Shown one piece after another: positions 1 to 6,268 of a stretch of 7,359 nt of DNA. The stretch comes from Clostridia bacterium (GTDB lineage Bacteria > Bacillota > DULZ01): positions 1 through 7,359 of the forward strand of contig JAAYOX010000183.1 in assembly GCA_012520135.1 (NCBI GenBank), in the 5' to 3' direction. Every line of letters starts with the position of its first letter. Within the stretch, counting starts at the first letter, position 1. A program made the position numbers and the translations under genes. Under the pieces are notes generated by a model that worked only from the letters and a program-made list of their open reading frames with translations, was not told the DNA's origin and did not search any database.

Positions 1-890
1 ATGCTCCCGCCATGGTCAGGCTGCGGGAATTGATCAGCAAAGTGGCAGACAGTTCCAGCCCCGTACTGGTGGAAGGAGAAAGCGGAACCGGCAAGGAGAT
101 GGTGTCCAGAGCGCTGCACTTTGAGAGCCACCGGGCTAAAGCTCCCTTTATTGTGGTAAACTGTGGCGCTTTGCCGGAACAGTTGATGGAAAGCGAGCTG
201 TTCGGGTACGAAAAAGGGGCTTTCACCGGGGCGGCGACTACTAAACCCGGCTTGGTGGAAATGGCCGACGGGGGCAGTCTTTTTCTTGATGAAATCGGGG
301 AACTGCCGGTTGGACTTCAGGCTAAACTGCTACGTTTTTTAGAAAGCGGTGAATTCCGCCGGGTAGGGGATACCAGGCTCCGGTGGGTGCAGACCCGTAT
401 CATTGCCGCTACTAACCGGAATCTAAGACAGGAAGTGGAGCAGGGCAATTTCCGGGAGGATTTATTTTACCGGTTGGAAGTAGTCAAAATCCAGGTGCCT
501 CCCCTGCGGGAGCGAAGAGAAGATATCCCTTTATTAGCCCATTTCTTTTTGAAAAGAAAGCATCCTGATAAAGAGTTTACCCCTGAAGCATTGGAAGCCC
601 TGGAAAAACACAATTTTCCCGGAAATGTACGGGAATTGGCCAACTTGGTGGAAAGAGGGGCTCTTCTCTCCGACGGTGGGTTGATTCAAGGAGAAGACAT
701 GTTTGGCTACGGTACCTTGGCCCATAAAGATGAAGGTAAGCCGGAAACTTTGGCGGAAATGGAGAAGCGGCATATAGAACAGGTGTTAAACTATACCGGT
801 TGGGATAAAAAACAGGCTGCCGAACTATTAGGCATCAGTCTTAGAAATCTTTACCGGAAAATTGAAACATATAACTTGACAGCTCCTTAG
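1..890 (+). CDS. Sigma-54-dependent transcriptional regulator (EBP), 5'-truncated by the window
   Basis: This is an activator ATPase that remodels the RNA polymerase-sigma-54 closed complex. The reading frame is open to the left edge, and the ATG at 12 lies inside the conserved start of the AAA+ domain (A-P-A-M before V-R-L-R-E-L), so the true start is upstream. Numbering residues from that ATG, Walker A GESGTGKE is at 22-29 and the sigma-54 contact loop GAFTGA is intact at 69-74. Walker B LFLDE is at 90-94, sensor I is in AATNRN (132-137), the arginine-finger segment FREDLFYRL is at 147-155, and sensor II FPGNVREL is at 202-209. A Fis-type HTH occupies about 250-290 (KKQAAELLGIS, then RNLYRKI). 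All key ATPase and DNA-binding elements are present, so it should be functional. The sensory domain (PAS, GAF, response receiver or other) cannot be seen, so the signal is unknown. A sigma-54-type promoter for the beta-oxidation operon lies 365 nt downstream and is the likely target. Confidence 0.95.
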   Translation, partial: APAMVRLRELISKVADSSSPVLVEGESGTGKEMVSRALHFESHRAKAPFIVVNCGALPEQLMESELFGYEKGAFTGAATTKPGLVEMADGGSLFLDEIGELPVGLQAKLLRFLESGEFRRVGDTRLRWVQTRIIAATNRNLRQEVEQGNFREDLFYRLEVVKIQVPPLRERREDIPLLAHFFLKRKHPDKEFTPEALEALEKHNFPGNVRELANLVERGALLSDGGLIQGEDMFGYGTLAHKDEGKPETLAEMEKRHIEQVLNYTGWDKKQAAELLGISLRNLYRKIETYNLTAP

Positions 891-909
891 GATGGGTTTT
901 TAATAGGAC

Positions 910-1107
910 TTGGAGTGTGAAAAATGCGGGGGCAGGTACCACTTTCCGGATGAGCTTGGAGACATGTGCCCCCAGATGCAGTCCAAGCTGTTACGGGTGC
1001 TGCAGGATAAAACCATTGAAAGATTGGTGGAAAGAATCCCCAGGCAAGTTGATGTACTGGTGTTGGCGGCAACCGGCCGCAACTTGGAAGAGTTAATGAA
1101 AAAGTAA
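910..1107 (+). pseudogene. Decayed fragment of a second sigma-54 activator AAA+ domain
   Basis: The translated stretch (TTG at 910, 65 codons) contains DELGDM, QSKLLRVLQDK, an IER segment, VDVLVLAAT and RNLEELMKK. These match the Walker B to sensor I part of EBP AAA+ domains. Walker A, GAFTGA, arginine fingers, sensor II and HTH are all absent, so it cannot be a working activator. Walker B is altered (FPDE for FLDE) and sensor I reads ATGRN for ATNRN. Residues typical of the segment just before Walker B (N-A-G-A-G-T-T-F) are readable in another frame at 917-946, joining the DE frame near 943-949. This points to a one-base frameshift. It differs clearly from the intact neighbour (e.g. LLRVLQDKTIERL against LLRFLESGEFRRV), so it is not a recent tandem copy of it. 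A short expressed protein is possible but unlikely. Confidence 0.75.
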
Positions 1108-1131
1108 GGTTAGGGAAGGAATTGTGATAAC

Positions 1132-1156
1132 CAACAGTCGAATAATTAGACTGTTG
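1132..1156. promoter_or_regulatory. Perfect inverted repeat, candidate upstream activator site for the EBP
   Basis: CAACAGTC (1132-1139) and GACTGTTG (1149-1156) are perfect reverse complements separated by 9 nt. The repeat is centred about 137 nt upstream of the transcription start predicted from the sigma-54 promoter, a usual distance for an enhancer bound by a dimeric Fis-type HTH. Alternatively it could be a weak terminator after the regulator and its remnant. However, the 9-nt loop, AT-rich interior and lack of a T-run (TTTCCGG follows) make that less likely. Confidence 0.5.
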
Positions 1157-1254
1157 TTTCCGGTTGTCCAATTCCGGCTAGAATCGATTGAAAATTCCAT
1201 AATTTCATTAAATAATAATTATTGTGCCCTTTAGAACGATAATCTTATAGCCAT

Positions 1255-1269
1255 AGGCACGGTTTTTGC
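1255..1269 (+). promoter_or_regulatory. Sigma-54 (-24/-12) promoter for the beta-oxidation operon
   Basis: The sequence AGGCACGGTTTTTGC matches the consensus TGGCACG-N4-TTGC at all fixed positions except the first. The invariant GG (1256-1257) and GC (1268-1269) have the correct spacing. With GC at -13/-12, transcription would start near 1281, giving a leader of about 127 nt before the thiolase ATG. The complete sigma-54 activator gene directly upstream supports the call. No comparably good sigma-A promoter was seen in 1108-1407. Confidence 0.8.
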
Positions 1270-1294
1270 GTAACAAATCATGTTGAAGCTGAAG

Positions 1295-1365
1295 AAAGGA
1301 GGATATTGCCCAAGAACCTTTTTACGGAGCAGGATGTGAAGGGGCATGTAGGATTTATTGCCTAA
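1295..1365 (+). other. Shine-Dalgarno sequence and 19-codon mini-ORF in the operon leader
   Basis: AAAGGAGG at 1295-1302 is an excellent ribosome binding sequence inside the predicted leader. It is followed by a TTG-initiated frame (1306-1362, stop TAA 1363-1365) that would encode MPKNLFTEQDVKGHVGFIA. The spacing from GGAGG to TTG is only 3 nt, which is poor, and the peptide resembles nothing I recognise. It could be a leader peptide, the remnant of a deleted gene start, or chance. It is listed because the orphan ribosome binding site is clear. Confidence 0.2.
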
Positions 1366-1407
1366 TAACAAAATAAAGTCAATATTTGGTTGTAAGGAGG
1401 AGAAAAA

Positions 1408-2589
1408 ATGGTTCAGTCGGTTATTGTCAGTGCCGCCAGAACTCCCTTTGGGAAATTAGGCGGAGGGCTAAAGCCCCTGAAGGCTACAGAATTAGGGGGA
1501 ATTGCCATTGCCGAGGCTGTAAAAAGAGCCGGAATCGAAGGAGAAATAGTAGACAATGTTATTTTCGGTCAGGTTTTGCAGGGAGGAAGCGGACAGATTC
1601 CTTCCCGGCAAGCTGCCCGCAAAGGGGGGCTTCCCTGGGAGGTGCCTTCGGAAACCATCAATAAAGTCTGCGCTTCAGGGTTGCGAGCAGTAACCATGGC
1701 TGATCAAACCATTCGTGCCGGCGATGCCCACGTTGTGGTGGCAGGAGGCATGGAAAGCATGAGCAATGCTCCTTACTTTGCTCCCGAAGCTCGTTGGGGC
1801 TTGCGGATGTTTGATGCTAAACTGGTGGATTTAATGGTTCATGACGGTTTGTGGTGCTCCTTTTATGACCGGCACATGGCTATCCACGGGGGAGAAGTAG
1901 CCAAAGAATATGGTATCACCAGAGAAGAACAAGATGAATGGGCTCTCCGCAGTCATCAATTGGCGGTGGCTGCTATTGATAGCGGTCGCTTACAGGAGGA
2001 AATTGTGCCTGTAACCATTCTTCGGAAGAAAGGGGAACCAATCACCCTGAATGTGGACGAGGGGCCCAGGCGGGATACCAGTATGGAAGCTCTCCGGCGA
2101 CTGCCCCCTGTATTTGATCCCAACAACACCGTTACTGCCGGCAATGCTCCCGGTGTCAATGACGGAGCGGGAGCATTAGTGGTGATGTCTGACAGCAAGG
2201 CTCGGGAACTGGGCGTGAAGCCAATGGCAACTATTTTGGGCCATGCCTCCGTTTCCCAGGAAGCCAAGTATATTGCTACCGCCCCCGGCCTCTCCATAAA
2301 CAAGCTTCTTAAGGAAAAAGGTATGACTATTGACCAGGTAGACTTGCTGGAAGTCAACGAAGCTTTTGCAGCGGTGGCTCTGGTCAGCGGTAAAATTGCC
2401 GGCTGGAATCCCGATAAAGTGAACGTTAACGGGGGAGCTATTGCCTTTGGTCATCCTATCGGTGCCAGCGGCGCCAGGATTATCATGACCTTGATTTATG
2501 AATTAAGACGTCGTGGAGGCGGTACCGGTGTAGCTGCCATCTGTAGCGGAGCTGCCCAAGGTGATGCTGTGATGGTTAAGGTAGAATAG
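1408..2589 (+). CDS. Thiolase (acetyl-CoA C-acyltransferase)
   Basis: This cytoplasmic thiolase cleaves acetoacetyl-CoA or short 3-ketoacyl-CoA with CoA to acetyl-CoA, or condenses two acetyl-CoA. It is 393 aa, the normal length for class II thiolases. The ATG follows AAGGAGG (1394-1400) at 7 nt. The N-terminal block SAARTPFGK is at 8-16. The nucleophilic Cys88 lies in NKVCASGLRA, the NEAF motif at 317-320, catalytic His349 in GHPIGASGAR, and the second catalytic Cys379 in the C-terminal motif. All catalytic residues are therefore present. Two local variants are visible: the C-terminal loop reads CSGAAQGDA rather than the common CxGGGxG-type, and the CoA-side loop reads GNAPGVNDGA rather than GNASGxNDGA. 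It is the first gene of the operon, 27 nt before acyl-CoA dehydrogenase 1. Substrate chain length cannot be fixed from sequence, but the neighbouring 3-hydroxybutyryl-CoA dehydrogenase favours C4. Confidence 0.95.
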   Translation: MVQSVIVSAARTPFGKLGGGLKPLKATELGGIAIAEAVKRAGIEGEIVDNVIFGQVLQGGSGQIPSRQAARKGGLPWEVPSETINKVCASGLRAVTMADQTIRAGDAHVVVAGGMESMSNAPYFAPEARWGLRMFDAKLVDLMVHDGLWCSFYDRHMAIHGGEVAKEYGITREEQDEWALRSHQLAVAAIDSGRLQEEIVPVTILRKKGEPITLNVDEGPRRDTSMEALRRLPPVFDPNNTVTAGNAPGVNDGAGALVVMSDSKARELGVKPMATILGHASVSQEAKYIATAPGLSINKLLKEKGMTIDQVDLLEVNEAFAAVALVSGKIAGWNPDKVNVNGGAIAFGHPIGASGARIIMTLIYELRRRGGGTGVAAICSGAAQGDAVMVKVE

Positions 2590-2616
2590 GAAGGAAAAAG
2601 ACAGGGGGAGTTTGCA

Positions 2617-3759
2617 ATGCCTTATTTATTGACTGATGAACAAAAAATGATGCAGGACATGGTGAGAAAGCTGGCCCAGAATGAGATTGCTCCACGGGCA
2701 GCGGAAATCGACCGGACTCATGAGTTTCCGCGGGAAAACATCAGGAAAATGGCTGAATTAGGGTTGATGGGTGTCCCTATTCCCGAGGAATATGGCGGTG
2801 CCGGTTGCGATTTTTTATCCTACATTATTACTATTGAGGAAATTTCCAAAGCTTGCGCTTCTACCGGCGTTATTCTGGCGGTACATACTTCCGTAGGAAC
2901 TCTGCCCATTCTCTATTTCGGAACGGAAGAGCAGAAACGGAAATATATCCCCAAGTTGGCCTCCGGGGAATGGATCGGGGCTTTTGCCTTGACGGAATCC
3001 AATGCCGGTTCCGACCCCTCCAATTTGGCTACTACTGCCCGTTTGGAAGGGGATCACTATATCGTCAACGGCAACAAAATCTTTATTACCAATGGCGGTG
3101 AAGCGGCGGTATATGTGACTTTTGTCCGGACCAGTCAGGAACCGGGCCATAAAGGAATTACGTGCCTTTTAGTTGAAAAGGATACACCGGGCTTTTCCGT
3201 CGGTAAAAAAGAAGAGAAGATGGGTCTTAACGGTTCTCAGACCACGGAATTGATTTTTGACAATGCCCGGGTACCTAAAGAAAACTTGCTGGGTAAAGAA
3301 GGGGAAGGTTTCAAGGTGGCCATGGCTCTTTTGGACGGGGGCCGGATTGGCATCGGAGCACAGGGGTTAGGGATCGCCCAAGCTGCCTTCGATGTGGCCA
3401 GAGATTATGCCAAAGAGCGGGTTCAGTTTGGTAGGCCAATTGGGGATTTCCAGGCCATCCAGTTTATGCTGGCTGATATGGCAACCAAGATTGATTGTGC
3501 CCGGATGTTGGTTTACCGGGCAGCCCGGTTGAGAGAAATGGGTCTGCCTCACAGTAAAGAAGCTTCGATGGCTAAAATGTATGCTACCGATACGGCGATG
3601 GAAGTGACTACCAATGCAGTGCAGATTCTTGGCGGCTACGGCTATTGCCGGGAGTATCCGGTGGAGCGTTTTATGCGGGATGCCAAGATTACCCAAATTT
3701 ACGAAGGTACAAATCAGATTCAGCGTCGCGTTATCGGCAAACACCTATTGAAAGATTGA
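2617..3759 (+). CDS. Acyl-CoA dehydrogenase 1 (short-chain / butyryl-CoA type)
   Basis: This FAD enzyme forms the trans-2,3 double bond in an acyl-CoA, or reduces enoyl-CoA in the reverse direction, with electrons carried by ETF. It is 380 aa, typical for the family. The ATG follows AGGGGGAG (2603-2610). The N-terminal helical domain begins LTDEQKMMQ. The FAD/substrate signature ALTESNAGSD is at 124-133 and NGNKIFITNG at 151-160. Signature 2 includes GGYGYCREYPVERFMRDAK (339-357), and the catalytic base is Glu363 in IYEGTNQIQR, the position used by short-chain dehydrogenases. Signature 1 has S-N where most relatives, including the downstream paralogue, have P-G. The protein aligns without gaps to the second dehydrogenase of this operon for nearly its full length, so the two are paralogues from duplication. 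A different chain length or branching preference is likely but cannot be read from sequence. Confidence 0.95.
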   Translation: MPYLLTDEQKMMQDMVRKLAQNEIAPRAAEIDRTHEFPRENIRKMAELGLMGVPIPEEYGGAGCDFLSYIITIEEISKACASTGVILAVHTSVGTLPILYFGTEEQKRKYIPKLASGEWIGAFALTESNAGSDPSNLATTARLEGDHYIVNGNKIFITNGGEAAVYVTFVRTSQEPGHKGITCLLVEKDTPGFSVGKKEEKMGLNGSQTTELIFDNARVPKENLLGKEGEGFKVAMALLDGGRIGIGAQGLGIAQAAFDVARDYAKERVQFGRPIGDFQAIQFMLADMATKIDCARMLVYRAARLREMGLPHSKEASMAKMYATDTAMEVTTNAVQILGGYGYCREYPVERFMRDAKITQIYEGTNQIQRRVIGKHLLKD

Positions 3760-3779
3760 TTGAGAGAGGGGAGAGCAAG

Positions 3780-4631
3780 ATGGAAATCAAAAAAGTCATG
3801 GTAGTAGGAGCAGGACAAATGGGTTCGGGAATTGCCCAAGTTGCGGCAGCTGCCGGTCTTCATGTCATCCTGAATGACATTAAAGACGAATTTGTCCAGC
3901 GGGGTTTAGGGGTAATTGAAAAGAACCTGAGCAGGAGCGTTGCCAAAGGCCGGATGGAAGAAGGGGAGAAAGAAGAGATTTTAAGCAGGATCAAACCGTC
4001 GGTCAGTCTTGAAGATGCCGCTGATGTGGATCTGGTAATTGAGGCAGCAGTGGAAAACATGGAAATCAAGGCTAAAATTTTTCAGGAGTTGGACCGGATT
4101 ACTTATCCCCATGCGATTCTTGCCACTAATACGTCTTCGTTGCCGATTACGGAAATCGCTGCGGTGACCCGCCGGCCGGAAAAAGTCATCGGAATGCATT
4201 TTATGAATCCGGTACCGGTGATGAAATTGGTGGAAATTATCCGGGGATTGGTTACCAGTGACGAGACTTTTGAGTTGATTAGGGACCTCAGCGAGAAGAT
4301 GGGTAAAATTCCGGTGGAAGTGAACGATGCTCCCGGCTTTGTCAGCAACCGGGTCTTACTGCCCATGATCAACGAAGCGATTTACTGTGTTTGGGAAGGA
4401 GTAGCTACACCGGAAGCTGTTGATCAGGTCATGAAACTGGGGATGAATCATCCCATGGGACCTTTGGCTTTGGCGGATCTAATCGGTTTGGATACTTGCT
4501 TGTCAATCATGGAAGTCCTTTATGAGGGCTTTGGAGACAGCAAGTATCGTCCCTGTCCCTTGTTGCGGAAATACGTTGCCGCCGGATGGCTGGGGAGAAA
4601 GACCGGCCGGGGCTTCTATGTATACGAATAA
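3780..4631 (+). CDS. hbd: 3-hydroxybutyryl-CoA dehydrogenase
   Basis: This cytoplasmic NAD(P)-dependent enzyme interconverts 3-hydroxybutyryl-CoA and acetoacetyl-CoA. It is 283 aa, matching the single-domain clostridial Hbd length. The ATG at 3780 was chosen because it sits behind GAGAGGGGAG (about 3764-3773) and directly precedes the Rossmann strand. In-frame codons further upstream overlap the previous gene and are not Hbd-like. The dinucleotide loop GAGQMGSGIAQ is at 10-20. Ser119 lies in TNTSSL, the catalytic pair is His140 (GMHFMNPVPVMKLVE) and Glu152, and Asn190 is in NDAPGFVSNR. The C-terminal dimerisation domain ends GRKTGRGFYVYE. It lies 20 nt after acyl-CoA dehydrogenase 1 and 28 nt before acyl-CoA dehydrogenase 2. 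No crotonase gene accompanies it, unlike many clostridial crt-bcd-etfBA-hbd clusters. Cofactor preference (NAD or NADP) was not determined. Confidence 0.96.
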   Translation: MEIKKVMVVGAGQMGSGIAQVAAAAGLHVILNDIKDEFVQRGLGVIEKNLSRSVAKGRMEEGEKEEILSRIKPSVSLEDAADVDLVIEAAVENMEIKAKIFQELDRITYPHAILATNTSSLPITEIAAVTRRPEKVIGMHFMNPVPVMKLVEIIRGLVTSDETFELIRDLSEKMGKIPVEVNDAPGFVSNRVLLPMINEAIYCVWEGVATPEAVDQVMKLGMNHPMGPLALADLIGLDTCLSIMEVLYEGFGDSKYRPCPLLRKYVAAGWLGRKTGRGFYVYE

Positions 4632-4659
4632 TTAAACCCATTGTCAGGGAGGGATTAGC

Positions 4660-5799
4660 GTGATTTTCAAACTCACCGAAGAACAGGAAATGATGCGTAA
4701 GACAGTGCGGGATTTTGCGGAAAATGAGGTAGGGCCGAAAGCGGCGGAAATGGATGCGGCGGAAGAGTATGATTATTCATTATGGGACCAAATGGCTGAA
4801 ATCGGTTTATGCGGTATCCCCTTTCCGGAGGAATATGGGGGAGCAGGTATGGACAACTTATGCTATGCTATCGCCGTTGAGGAACTGTCCCGGGTTTGCG
4901 CCTCTACGGGAGTACTGGTATCGGCCCATACTTCCCTGTGCTCCTGGCCTATTTTCGCCTATGGCACTGAGGAACAAAAACAGAAGTACTTAGTGCCTTT
5001 GGCCACCGGAGAGAAAATCGGTGCCCTCGGCCTGACTGAACCGGGTGCCGGTTCCGATGCAGGAGCTGTCAGTACCACTGCTCAGCTAGACGGGGACGAG
5101 TACGTGTTGAATGGAACCAAAGTTTTCATCACTAACGGTAAAGTAGGGGATATCTATGTAATCATTGCCTCTACCGACAAGAGCAAAGCCCACCGGGGCA
5201 CAGCCGCTTTTATTGTGGAAAAGGGTACTCCCGGCTTCTCCTTCGGCAAGAAGGAAGAAAAAATGGGGATCAGGGCCTCGGCTACTTATGAACTGATTTT
5301 TGAAAACTGCCGTATTCCCAAGGAGAATATGCTGGGGCAAGACGGCAAAGGTTTTAGGATTGCCCTGGAGACTTTGGACGGAGGCAGAATCGGTATTGCA
5401 GCCCAGGCCTTGGGGATCGCCCAGGGAGCCTATGAACAGGCCCTGAATTACAGCAAGGTCCGGGAGCAATTTGGCAAGCCCATCGGATCGTTCCAAGGGA
5501 TGAGTTGGATGCTGGCGGATATGGCTACCAGAATCGATGCAGCCAGAATGATGGTCTATCGTGCCGCTTACCTTAAAGACAGCGGCGAGCCTTACAGCAA
5601 GGAGGCGGCCATGGCCAAGTTGTATGCTTCGGAATGTGCCATGTGGGTTACCACCAAGGCGGTCCAAGTCTTCGGAGGCTATGGTTATACCCGGGAATAT
5701 CCCGTGGAGCGGATGATGCGGGATGCCAAGATTACGGAGATTTACGAAGGAACCAGTGAAGTGCAGCGGATCGTAATTGCAGCTAATATTTTGAGATAA
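4660..5799 (+). CDS. Acyl-CoA dehydrogenase 2 (butyryl-CoA dehydrogenase-like)
   Basis: This FAD-dependent acyl-CoA dehydrogenase of 379 aa starts at GTG 4660, behind AGGGAGGG (4646-4653) at 6 nt. Signature 1 GLTEPGAGSD is at 124-133, NGTKVFITNG at 151-160, and GGYGYTREYPVERMMRDAK at 339-357. Catalytic Glu363 lies in IYEGTSEVQR. The segment CASTGVLVSAHTSLC (80-94) and the overall length resemble clostridial butyryl-CoA dehydrogenases, so C4 activity is the best guess. It is the last gene of the operon: the next gene is 648 nt away and a terminator-like hairpin lies in between. It is a paralogue of the dehydrogenase at 2617-3759, with which it aligns gap-free. Electron transfer needs EtfAB, which is not encoded here. 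Whether it works in butyrate oxidation or in crotonyl-CoA reduction is not decidable from sequence. Confidence 0.95.
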   Translation: MIFKLTEEQEMMRKTVRDFAENEVGPKAAEMDAAEEYDYSLWDQMAEIGLCGIPFPEEYGGAGMDNLCYAIAVEELSRVCASTGVLVSAHTSLCSWPIFAYGTEEQKQKYLVPLATGEKIGALGLTEPGAGSDAGAVSTTAQLDGDEYVLNGTKVFITNGKVGDIYVIIASTDKSKAHRGTAAFIVEKGTPGFSFGKKEEKMGIRASATYELIFENCRIPKENMLGQDGKGFRIALETLDGGRIGIAAQALGIAQGAYEQALNYSKVREQFGKPIGSFQGMSWMLADMATRIDAARMMVYRAAYLKDSGEPYSKEAAMAKLYASECAMWVTTKAVQVFGGYGYTREYPVERMMRDAKITEIYEGTSEVQRIVIAANILR

Positions 5800-5867
5800 G
5801 TAGTTCTGTATGCATTTGCTATTGGATCAACTGAAAGGGAAAAACCATTGTTGTGAATGAAGTTAAC

Positions 5868-5899
5868 ATTTGCATTATAGCTACTACTATATTGCAAAT
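5868..5899. repeat. Long imperfect inverted repeat downstream of the operon
   Basis: ATTTGCA (5868-5874) pairs with TGCAAAT (5893-5899). After one T/T mismatch, TATAG (5876-5880) pairs with CTATA (5887-5891), leaving the 6-nt loop CTACTA. This gives 12 paired bases in 13-position arms. No T-run follows (TGAGTAAAC), so it is not a typical terminator. An operator or an mRNA 3'-end stabilising hairpin about 70 nt after the stop codon are both possible. Confidence 0.45.
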
Positions 5900-6017
5900 T
5901 GAGTAAACTACCAAGCTGTTTCTGGTGGTAAGGCAATGTGTGAAGACGGGAAGAGGCTGACTAAAGGCTGTTATTTTTAAGCACCGTAAGGTTTTTCACA
6001 ATAAAAGAGGATGTAAA

Positions 6018-6041
6018 GGAAGCGGCCCTTGGGCCGCTTTC
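6018..6041 (+). terminator. Rho-independent-like terminator hairpin
   Basis: AAGCGGCCC (6020-6028) pairs perfectly with GGGCCGCTT (6031-6039), and G6018/C6041 and G6019/T6040 can extend the stem. The innermost bases would open to form a CTTG-like loop. The following sequence TCGTCTGT is only moderately T-rich. It lies about 220 nt after the last operon gene and about 400 nt before the cytochrome gene. It therefore probably ends the operon transcript and insulates the two units. The stem is nearly symmetrical, so it could also act on the other strand, but no gene there needs it. Confidence 0.7.
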
Positions 6042-6182
6042 GTCTGTCCAGAAACTTACCAAAACATACTCAAAATTACTCAATAATTGCAAAAATAATA
6101 ATACGGGAAAACTACATATCAAATGAAATCAATAAGTTTACTCTTGGAAATATTTTATATCCCGATTTCCGAATATAGCCAG

Positions 6183-6202
6183 TTTCACGTTACAAAGTGA
6201 AA
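6183..6202. promoter_or_regulatory. Inverted repeat TTTCAC-N8-GTGAAA, candidate operator
   Basis: TTTCAC (6183-6188) and GTGAAA (6197-6202) are perfect reverse complements separated by 8 nt, a 20-bp dyad of the size bound by dimeric HTH regulators. It lies about 250 nt upstream of the cytochrome ATG. Its right half overlaps a weak -35-like GTGAAA that is 18 nt from the -10-like TAGAAT at 6221-6226. The binding protein is unknown. Confidence 0.35.
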
Positions 6203-6209
6203 GGAAATC

Positions 6210-6239
6210 TGCAATGTTTATAGAATGATATACATTGCA
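6210..6239. promoter_or_regulatory. Inverted repeat TGCAATGT-N14-ACATTGCA, candidate operator
   Basis: TGCAATGT (6210-6217) and ACATTGCA (6232-6239) form perfect 8-bp arms around a 14-nt AT-rich spacer. The spacer contains the -10-like hexamer TAGAAT. Together with the dyad at 6183-6202 this makes a compact regulatory block upstream of the cytochrome gene. Eight-base arms are longer than expected by chance in a short region, but AT-rich DNA raises the background. Confidence 0.4.
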
Positions 6240-6247
6240 AAATGGTT

Positions 6248-6262
6248 TGGTAATGTTTTCGC
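6248..6262 (+). promoter_or_regulatory. Weak sigma-54-like promoter candidate upstream of the cytochrome gene
   Basis: TGGTAATGTTTTCGC has the invariant GG (6249-6250) and GC (6261-6262) at the right spacing, plus a following A. It deviates from TGGCACG-N4-TTGC at four other positions. GG-N10-GC alone is expected a few times by chance in a region this long, so support is weak. If real, transcription would start near 6274. Confidence 0.25.
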
Positions 6263-6268
6263 AAATTA

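Noticed and set aside
12..14. ATG at 12 as the start of the regulator.
   Set aside because: The frame is open upstream and this Met falls within the conserved beginning of the AAA+ domain, so it is an internal residue.
1132..1165. Inverted repeat 1132-1156 as a terminator of the regulator gene.
   Set aside because: The long AT-rich loop and absence of a following T-run make a terminator weak; a protein-binding dyad explains it better, although termination is not fully excluded.
1188..1218. Sigma-A-like promoter TTGAAA followed by AT-rich TAATAA/TAAATA.
   Set aside because: Spacing is 15 or 19 nt rather than about 17 and the -10 is poor, while a much better sigma-54 element lies just downstream.
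3645..3779. Upstream in-frame extension of the hbd reading frame.
   Set aside because: It overlaps the end of acyl-CoA dehydrogenase 1, is not Hbd-like, and the ATG at 3780 has its own Shine-Dalgarno and gives the normal 283-residue length.
5086..5667. Long open frame (193 codons) on the minus strand inside acyl-CoA dehydrogenase 2.
   Set aside because: It is antisense to a gene with complete family motifs and shows no recognisable protein family or ribosome binding site.
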